Assembly (NCBI GenBank): GCA_009784335.1
Contig: WRBX01000015.1
Coordinates: 1 to 9,932 of the forward strand
DNA from: Oscillospiraceae bacterium
GTDB taxonomy: Bacteria > Bacillota_A > Clostridia > Monoglobales > WRBX01
Length of the DNA: 9,932 bases
Direction: 5' to 3'
Under the pieces are notes generated by a model. It made no database searches. It was given only the letters and a program-made list of their open reading frames with translations, and was not told where the DNA came from. The position numbers were made by a program, and so were the translations under genes. Numbering within the stretch: position 1 is the stretch's first letter; each line of letters starts with the position of its first letter. Below, in pieces: positions 5,820 through 9,932 of this stretch.

Positions 5820-5880
5820 AATTTCGTTTGCGAAATTCCACCAATATTATTAATTATTCTTTATTCTTTATTAATTAAAT
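5819..5880 (+). repeat. Hairpin-heptad repeat element, copy 1
   Basis: Arms GAATTTCG (5819-5826) and CGAAATTC (5831-5838) with loop TTTG, then CACCA and a tail of degenerate 7-bp repeats (ATTAATT, ATTCTTT, ATTCTTT, ATTAATT). The layout, hairpin then CACCA-like block then period-7 tail, is shared with copies at 6980-7036 (- strand), 7063-7118 and 9240-9296. This copy lies between the small-gene set and the MBOAT gene, ending 3 bp before a candidate -35 box. Confidence 0.75.
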
Positions 5881-5883
5881 TTC

Positions 5884-5911
5884 TTGACCTTCCTTGAACG
5901 AATAATGTAAC
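5884..5911 (+). promoter_or_regulatory. Candidate promoter of the MBOAT gene
   Basis: TTGACC (5884-5889) and TGTAAC (5906-5911) are 16 bp apart, and the MBOAT ATG at 5920 begins 8 nt after the -10 box. No ribosome site precedes that ATG, so the transcript may have almost no leader. The -10 match is only 4 of 6, so this is tentative. Confidence 0.3.
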
Positions 5912-5919
5912 CTTTTCTC

Positions 5920-7455
5920 ATGATATTCAACTCAATAGAGTTTCTCATTTTCTTTCCCATAGTAACCCTGCTCTATTTCGCTCTGCCGTTCAAATGGCGC
6001 TGGGGCTTCCTTTTGGTTGCGTCTTACTACTTCTATATGTCGTGGAACCCGGCGTATATATCGCTGATTATCATCTCCACCCTCACCACCTACTTCTGCG
6101 CCAGGGGAATGTCACCCAAGGGCGTAGGGGGCGCCGTCCCGGGCGCCCCGGGCGCACAATCAAAAAAACTCTGGCTCTGGCTCTGCCTAATCGTAAACCT
6201 CGGCATCCTCCTCGCCTTCAAATACCTCGGCTTTTTCACCGCCACCGCGCAATCCACCCTCGAAATCCTGCGCCTCCCCGCCGTGCTGCCCACTTTCAAG
6301 CTCCTTCTCCCCGTCGGCATTTCGTTCTACACATTCCAAACAATCGGCTATGTTATCGATGTTTATAAAGGCAAAAAAGAGCCCGAGCGGCACCTTGGCT
6401 ACTATGCTCTCTTTGTCAGCTTTTTCCCACAGCTAGTCGCCGGCCCAATCGAGCGCTCGGCCTCGCTGCTCCCGCAATTCAAAATCAAGCATAAATTCGA
6501 TTACGACCGCATTGCAAGTGGCCTGCGCCTTGCCGCCTGGGGCATGTTCAAGAAAATCGTGATTTCCGATCGCGCTGCAATCATAGTTGATGCAATTTAT
6601 AATAATCCCACTGAATACGGCGGTGCCAGCCTTGCTATTGCCACCGTGCTCTTCGCATTCCAAATTTTCTGCGATTTCTCGGGGTATACCGATATCGCCA
6701 TCGGCACGGCGCGCATCCTCGGCTTCAACCTCACGCAGAATTTCAACCGCCCCTATTCCGCCCGCTCCATCGCTGATTTCTGGCGTCGCTGGCATATTTC
6801 GCTCACAAGTTGGTTCAAAGATTATATCTATATCCCCCTCGGCGGCAACCGCGTTTCGCTGGCAAAATGGCTGTTTAACATCATGCTGGTGTTCCTCATC
6901 AGCGGCCTGTGGCACGGCGCCGCCTGGACATTTATAATCTGGGGCGCCCTGCACGGCGCTTGGCAAATCCTTGAAAAAACAATTAGCAATGGGCGATTAG
7001 CAATTAGCAATTTTGGTGCATTTCGCAAGCGAAATGTTTTAAATAAAAAATCAAAAAAAGAAGATTTGCAGCGCAAATCATCCATAATTGCTAATTCTTC
7101 ATTGCTCATTGCTAATTTCACTTCTTGGGCGATAACCTTCACCTTCGTAACCCTCGCCTGGATATTTTTCCGCGCCGATTCGTTCGACAATGCTATATAT
7201 ATATTAACCCAAATCTTCACCACATGGAACTTTGAATGGCTGGATATTTTCGCCGACGGCAAGCTGGTAATCCTCGTCGCGCTCATCGCCGTCATGGAGC
7301 TCGCGCAATTCTGGCAAGCCCGCCTTAAAAGGCAAAACCGCCCATTCCGCACGCTTCCCGCCACAACCCGCTGGGCATGCTACTCGCTCCTTCTCACCCT
7401 CATATTCCTCTTCGCTGAGTATGGCTCACAAGAGTTCATTTATTTTCAGTTTTAG
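5920..7455 (+). CDS. MBOAT family O-acyltransferase (AlgI/DltB-like)
   Basis: 511 aa integral membrane protein. It opens with MIFNSIEFLIFFPIV, the characteristic start of AlgI-type MBOAT proteins, which fixes the start although no ribosome site is visible. Conserved blocks are SFFPQLVAGPIER (about 167-179), WRRWHISLTSWFKDYIYIPLGG (289-310, H292) and SGLWHGAAWTFIIWGALHG (328-346). H332 in GLWHGA is the expected catalytic histidine; H345 is also conserved. Many hydrophobic spans are present. The family moves acyl groups across the membrane to polysaccharide or teichoic acid; the acceptor is unknown and the usual SGNH/AlgJ partner is absent here. Two in-frame insertions stand out: a Gly/Ala/Pro-rich stretch (68-79) encoded by a GC palindrome, and residues 354-400 encoded by two hairpin-heptad elements between the catalytic region and SWAITFTFVTLAWIFFRADS. 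Both fall in predicted loops. Confidence 0.92.
   Translation: MIFNSIEFLIFFPIVTLLYFALPFKWRWGFLLVASYYFYMSWNPAYISLIIISTLTTYFCARGMSPKGVGGAVPGAPGAQSKKLWLWLCLIVNLGILLAFKYLGFFTATAQSTLEILRLPAVLPTFKLLLPVGISFYTFQTIGYVIDVYKGKKEPERHLGYYALFVSFFPQLVAGPIERSASLLPQFKIKHKFDYDRIASGLRLAAWGMFKKIVISDRAAIIVDAIYNNPTEYGGASLAIATVLFAFQIFCDFSGYTDIAIGTARILGFNLTQNFNRPYSARSIADFWRRWHISLTSWFKDYIYIPLGGNRVSLAKWLFNIMLVFLISGLWHGAAWTFIIWGALHGAWQILEKTISNGRLAISNFGAFRKRNVLNKKSKKEDLQRKSSIIANSSLLIANFTSWAITFTFVTLAWIFFRADSFDNAIYILTQIFTTWNFEWLDIFADGKLVILVALIAVMELAQFWQARLKRQNRPFRTLPATTRWACYSLLLTLIFLFAEYGSQEFIYFQF
6124..6155 (+). repeat. GTAGGGG-type palindrome, in frame in the MBOAT gene
   Basis: GTAGGGG begins the element. Arms GGGGCGCC (6128-6135) and GGCGCCCC (6142-6149) are exact reverse complements around GTCCCG, and CCCGGGCGC occurs twice (6138-6146 and 6147-6155). 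It encodes VGGAVPGAPGA (about 69-79) in a loop after the first transmembrane spans, unlike the surrounding membrane sequence. A related palindrome with the same GTAGGGGCG start lies in the delta'-like gene at 9727. Confidence 0.6.
6980..7036 (-). repeat. Hairpin-heptad repeat element, copy 2, inside the MBOAT gene
   Basis: Read on the - strand: arms CATTTCGC and GCGAAATG (7036-7029 and 7026-7019) with a 2-nt loop, then CACCA and four to five heptads (ATTGCTA, ATTGCTA, ATCGCCC, ATTGCTA) ending near 6980. It is the clearest heptad tail of the four copies. On the coding strand it encodes about residues 354-373 of the MBOAT protein (TISNGRLAISNFGAFRKRN) without a stop. It faces copy 3 head to head. 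Confidence 0.8.
7063..7118 (+). repeat. Hairpin-heptad repeat element, copy 3, inside the MBOAT gene
   Basis: Arms GATTTGC (7063-7069) and GCAAATC (7073-7079) with loop AGC, then ATCCATA and heptads ATTGCTA, ATTCTTC, ATTGCTC, ATTGCTA. It encodes about residues 382-400 (DLQRKSSIIANSSLLIANF), where a 7-bp DNA period gives a 7-residue protein period (IANSSLL, IANF). A 26-bp A-rich spacer separates it from copy 2. The two tails are inverted to each other, so the mRNA could fold here. Confidence 0.78.
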
Positions 7456-7590
7456 TTCGCCTTATTAAAGGTTGTTTTCTATTTCGTTCCCCTTCAAAAT
7501 CATCGGGATTGAAAATCAAATATAGTGCGTATCGAATTCTTCAGTTTTGACAACGCGATGCTGATAGTAGACTTTTAGAAAATAGAACGA

Positions 7591-9093
7591 TTACATTTCT
7601 AGTGATATATTCCCTTTAATAATTCCGCTTTTTTTGCTATTTTCCCTTCTAACTTTTCGTATGTTTTTCAAAGCTCCTCGGACATCCGTTTTTGTTGGAT
7701 TATCCATTACACTCTCTCTTGTCTCGCGCACACTATGGTCAATAAGCAAAAGCGCCACTTTCTCATCCATTTCCTGCGGAACATTGTCTTTTATTAGTCT
7801 AAATAATTTCGAATACTGGCCGCGCTGATAATTATCAAGCGGCTTTTCTCTATCTTTTTCCAAAAAATCTATAAGTTGACTACCGCACTCCGTCTGCAGT
7901 CTAATCAGCTCGTCATCCTCTAATTTGTAATTATTATGCAAGGCTTTATTGCACAAAATATTAAGTTCTTCAGCCTGGCCAACTTCAATTCCCAAAACAT
8001 CCGCCACTTTGAATTTACCCATCCCCAAAACAAAATTGAAATTCATGTCTGCATTTTCTGCCAAAAATTCTGCACTTAGTTTGTTCATTTTATAATCAGA
8101 ATCATCGCTATCCGCTATTGATTTTAATATAGTCACAAATTGCGTGTCATCTTCTGAAAAGTTGAACATCATCCCCTTTTGAAAAGGATTACCGCCAAAA
8201 TCCGCTAACTCTGCCATTTCTTTATATTTTCGCAATAAATCTAGGTTTACATAATCTGATGCCTTATTGGTATTCCAAAGCATTGCAAAATTTGAGCCTG
8301 GCGAATCCTCTTTGCCGCAATCAAAATAATTTCTCGCACCAACATTGGCAATTACTCCTTCCACAATATCGGCACGAATATTATAGTTAAATCCTGAATT
8401 ATATTTTTCGCCGTCATTTTCAAGTGAAAGAATGTTTTCGAGATACCTGGCCTCGCCCTCTCTATCAAAAACCTCACCTCTCCCACCGGAGAGTAGCAAA
8501 TGATGCACTCCTTCGTGCCTCATCGTAGCTTTATAGCTTTCGCATAACCTTTGCAATTCTTTTTTATCTAGGTCATTTACTGTTGCTTGATTCCATTCAA
8601 CAGCGTCTTCCTTCGACCACTTTTTCAACTCCTTGCCACTAATTTCTCCCATTAAATTCGGCTCATAATATCTAATATAGATTATATTCCCTTGGTAATC
8701 ACCGCCTATATTCTCATTGCCTTCCGTCACCGGCGCCATAACAACTTGAACTTTCTCCATCTTTTGCCGCACTTCATCCATGCCAATGCCCGTTTCATTT
8801 TGAATTCTCTCGCTCCGCTCCCACTCATGAATAAACATTTTCTTAAAATTATCGCTCAATTCTTGCTCTTTCGGTGATAATTGTAGCTCAAAATCATTTC
8901 TTCTTGCTTGCTCAATTTTGTGATAATCAGTATATCTTTCGCCTTTATAGTATTCAATATCTCTTTTCGCTTGCTCCATAGTATACTCTTTTTGCATTGG
9001 GTTAAAATCTTGTGCAGATAAGCCCACACTCAAAAAAGCCATAGCTATCCCTGCGGCAAAATTTTTGTTTAAATGTATCAGGCTCCTCTTCAT
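7591..9093 (-). CDS. Secreted HExxH protein, putative zinc peptidase of unknown family
   Basis: 500 aa from the ATG at 9093. This start is preferred over one 12 codons upstream because that region holds promoter elements and this one gives a clean signal peptide: MKRSLIHLNKNF, hydrophobic AAGIAMAFLSVGL, cleavage likely after LSA. No lipobox cysteine or later membrane span. RHEGVHHLLLSGG has H193, E194 and H197 as HExxH, and EGEARYLEN (E214 or E219) could supply a third, gluzincin-like ligand. The rest is long, charged and mostly helical, without a domain I recognise. A role as an exported metallopeptidase is inference; HExxH alone can arise by chance. There is no ribosome site before the ATG, which starts 8 nt after a -10 box. 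Third codon positions are A/T-rich, unlike the flanking MBOAT and delta'-like genes. It converges on the MBOAT gene across 135 bp with no clear terminator. Confidence 0.75.
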   Translation of the reverse strand: MKRSLIHLNKNFAAGIAMAFLSVGLSAQDFNPMQKEYTMEQAKRDIEYYKGERYTDYHKIEQARRNDFELQLSPKEQELSDNFKKMFIHEWERSERIQNETGIGMDEVRQKMEKVQVVMAPVTEGNENIGGDYQGNIIYIRYYEPNLMGEISGKELKKWSKEDAVEWNQATVNDLDKKELQRLCESYKATMRHEGVHHLLLSGGRGEVFDREGEARYLENILSLENDGEKYNSGFNYNIRADIVEGVIANVGARNYFDCGKEDSPGSNFAMLWNTNKASDYVNLDLLRKYKEMAELADFGGNPFQKGMMFNFSEDDTQFVTILKSIADSDDSDYKMNKLSAEFLAENADMNFNFVLGMGKFKVADVLGIEVGQAEELNILCNKALHNNYKLEDDELIRLQTECGSQLIDFLEKDREKPLDNYQRGQYSKLFRLIKDNVPQEMDEKVALLLIDHSVRETRESVMDNPTKTDVRGALKNIRKVRRENSKKSGIIKGNISLEM

Positions 9094-9100
9094 ATTATGT

Positions 9101-9129
9101 ATACTAACACAATAAAAATAAAAAAGCAA
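9101..9129 (-). promoter_or_regulatory. Promoter of the secreted HExxH gene, possibly leaderless
   Basis: On the - strand, TTGCTT (9129-9124), 17 bp, then TGTTAGTAT, an extended -10 with TAGTAT at 9106-9101. The ATG begins 8 nt after the -10 box, so transcription would start at or next to the start codon. No purine-rich ribosome site is present. The four 11-bp half-sites at 9148-9186 lie just upstream. Confidence 0.5.
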
Positions 9130-9147
9130 GCGCTTTTCGTCTACTTT

Positions 9148-9186
9148 TGTTAAGATTGTGTAAAAATTTTGTTAAGTTTCTGTAAA
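9148..9186. promoter_or_regulatory. Four TT(A/T)ACA half-sites at 11-bp period (Pho-box-like operator)
   Basis: Read on the - strand: TTTACA-N5-TTAACA-N5-TTTACA-N5-TTAACA, with + strand positions 9181-9186, 9170-9175, 9159-9164 and 9148-9153. All four fit TT(A/T)ACA exactly and the spacing is exactly 11 bp each time. This is the layout bound by dimers of OmpR/PhoB-class response regulators and matches the PhoP box of Bacillus (TT(A/T)ACA repeats spaced by about 5). It lies between two divergent promoters, 18 bp from the -35 box of the secreted-protein gene and 16 bp from that of the delta'-like gene. Confidence 0.5.
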
Positions 9187-9202
9187 GAAAATTTGCAAAT
9201 AT

Positions 9203-9231
9203 TTGCGCCGGTTATCTCTCTGTGCTATAAA
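9203..9231 (+). promoter_or_regulatory. Promoter of the delta'-like gene
   Basis: TTGCGC (9203-9208), 17 bp, TATAAA (9226-9231). The predicted start near 9238 coincides with the first base of the hairpin of the repeat element at 9240, so that element would form the whole 5' leader. Confidence 0.45.
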
Positions 9232-9239
9232 TAAATAAA

Positions 9240-9296
9240 GAATTGCGAAGCAATTCCACTACAATTTCTAATTCCTAACTTCTAATTGCTAATTGG
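9240..9296 (+). repeat. Hairpin-heptad repeat element, copy 4, delta'-like gene leader
   Basis: Arms GAATTGC (9240-9246) and GCAATTC (9250-9256) with loop GAA, then CACTACA and heptads ATTTCTA, ATTCCTA, ACTTCTA, ATTGCTA, ATTGG. The tail runs directly into GGAGG (9295-9299), the ribosome site of the next gene. Same layout and orientation as copy 1. Confidence 0.78.
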
Positions 9297-9303
9297 AGGA
9301 ATC

Positions 9304-9932
9304 ATGGCACATTCATTTATCTACACCAACTACCAAAGCGCGCTCGAGGCGGCGGGCAAGCTTGCCACTCATCCGCTTGACTTAATCATCGTAACCAACG
9401 AGGTTTTCGACCCTGCAAAAAAGGCGAATAAGGCGCTCACCGTCGATGCCACGCGCGAGATGATAAAGTCGGCATACATCGCGCCGCTTGGCGAGAGCAA
9501 GGTTTTTGTGATTCCCGCCGCCGAATCGATGACGATTAATTCGCAAAATGCGATGCTAAAGCTGATTGAGGAACCGCCGCCGAATGTGCATTTCTTCTTT
9601 ACCACCGCCACGCCAAAAGCCCTGCTGGCCACCATTATTTCGCGCTCGCAAATCGTATATTCAGAAGAATCATCAGAAGTAAACTCTAAAATCTATAGCA
9701 CCCTGCTTCCGCTCTGCACCGCACTCGTAGGGGCGAACCGCGTTCGCCCGCGATACGCGCTTGAACTAGCCCTCTTAAACCTCAAAGATAACAAAATCGA
9801 AACCCTCGCCGCACTCGAAAATATTTTTTCTTTACAAAAAGATACAATTGGGGATAATATATTAAAAGTCAAAATGCAGAAGCGGATTAGCCTCGCGCGC
9901 CAGCAGGTTAAATCAAATTGCAACTGGGGAGC
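9304..9932 (+). CDS. holB: DNA polymerase III delta'-like clamp-loader subunit, 3'-partial
   Basis: 209 codons are visible and the frame is open to the end of the window. GGAGG (9295-9299) lies 4 nt before the ATG. The core QNAMLKLIEEPPPNVHFFFTTA (81-102) and ATIISRSQIVY (109-119) are the clamp-loader AAA+ signature, with ISRS in place of the usual SRC motif. In the complex delta' takes part in opening and loading the sliding clamp. There is no Walker A (GxxGxGKT) motif: the protein opens with MAHSFIYTNYQSALEAAGKL and goes to the strand DLIIVTNEV. Thus it is a short P-loop-less type. Residues 142-149 (VGANRVRP) are encoded by a GTAGGGG-type palindrome and look like an in-frame insertion. The symbol is given by family resemblance. 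Confidence 0.82.
   Translation, partial: MAHSFIYTNYQSALEAAGKLATHPLDLIIVTNEVFDPAKKANKALTVDATREMIKSAYIAPLGESKVFVIPAAESMTINSQNAMLKLIEEPPPNVHFFFTTATPKALLATIISRSQIVYSEESSEVNSKIYSTLLPLCTALVGANRVRPRYALELALLNLKDNKIETLAALENIFSLQKDTIGDNILKVKMQKRISLARQQVKSNCNWG
9727..9750 (+). repeat. GTAGGGG-type palindrome, in frame in the delta'-like gene
   Basis: GTAGGGGCGAAC opens the element; arms GGGCGAAC (9731-9738) and GTTCGCCC (9742-9749) are exact reverse complements around CGC. It is 24 bp, a multiple of three, and encodes VGANRVRP between the predicted AAA+ core and the C-terminal helical part. Same opening as the palindrome in the MBOAT gene at 6124. Confidence 0.7.

Noticed and set aside
6980..7118. Frameshift or pseudogene in the MBOAT gene
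   Set aside because: The odd segment keeps the frame open and conserved sequence resumes after it, so the gene is called intact.
6433..7364. Long - strand frames of 177-178 codons opposite the MBOAT gene
   Set aside because: They are shadows of a GC-rich gene with clear MBOAT motifs; their translations have no recognisable domain and no ribosome sites stand out.
7456..7590. Terminator between the convergent MBOAT and secreted-protein genes
   Set aside because: Only short imperfect inverted matches are present; no stem followed by a T-run was found.
1..9932. Alternative genetic code with TGA as an amino acid
   Set aside because: TGA ends the YgjP-like gene and the 101-codon small gene at sensible places, and tryptophan is encoded by TGG throughout.

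Overview
The window is bacterial DNA that uses the standard code (TGA, TAA and TAG all end genes; tRNAs encode their own CCA). The host lineage cannot be named from the sequence. An EFR1-type flavodoxin/ferredoxin protein and a radical SAM enzyme point to an anaerobe. A short DNA polymerase III delta'-like protein without a P-loop and many small palindromic repeats resemble poorly characterised, possibly host-associated groups, but that is inference. Base composition is patchy: the left 4.1 kb and the secreted-protein gene at 7591-9093 are A/T-rich at third codon positions, whereas the MBOAT gene (5920-7455) and the delta'-like gene (from 9304) are rich in C/G at third positions.

Left part (1-4204, + strand): a tight three-gene run encodes the C-terminal part of an EFR1 family protein, an SPL-family radical SAM protein with a possible sliding-clamp peptide at its C-terminus, and a YgjP-like (DUF45) zinc peptidase. 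The ferredoxin could feed electrons to the radical SAM enzyme. A perfect 41-bp A/T palindrome and about 440 bp of gene-free DNA follow. Next is a single-gene GmrSD-like protein (DUF262 plus an HNH/DUF1524 domain), a probable defence nuclease, with its own promoter and a bidirectional terminator. It ends beside the 3' end of a tRNA-Gly gene, a common place for acquired genes.

Middle (4209-5819): tRNA-Gly(GCC) and tRNA-Phe(GAA) lie on the - strand with a small unrecognised gene (68 codons) between them. The 5' half of tRNA-Gly plus its leader is tandemly repeated with an 83-bp period (two full units and a partial third). The tRNA-Gly carries A19 and U56 where G19 and C56 are expected, an apparently compensated change in the D-loop/T-loop tertiary pair. 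Then come three tightly packed + strand small genes (51, 101 and 51 codons) of unknown function.

Right part (5819-9932): a lone MBOAT O-acyltransferase, a divergent secreted HExxH protein on the - strand, and the 5' part of a delta'-like (HolB) gene. This part holds two families of small repeats. One is a short hairpin followed by a tail of 7-bp repeats (consensus ATTNNTA), with four copies: one after the small genes, two head-to-head and in frame inside the MBOAT gene, and one forming the leader of the delta'-like gene. The other is a GTAGGGG-type palindrome, with copies in frame inside the MBOAT and delta'-like genes. Between the secreted-protein gene and the delta'-like gene are four TT(A/T)ACA half-sites at an exact 11-bp period, which look like a PhoP/PhoB-type operator.

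The best leads are the repeats that insert into genes and keep the reading frame, the tRNA-Gly locus, and the Pho-like operator next to an unfamiliar secreted metallopeptidase-like protein. No complete transposase, integrase, CRISPR array or rRNA was seen.
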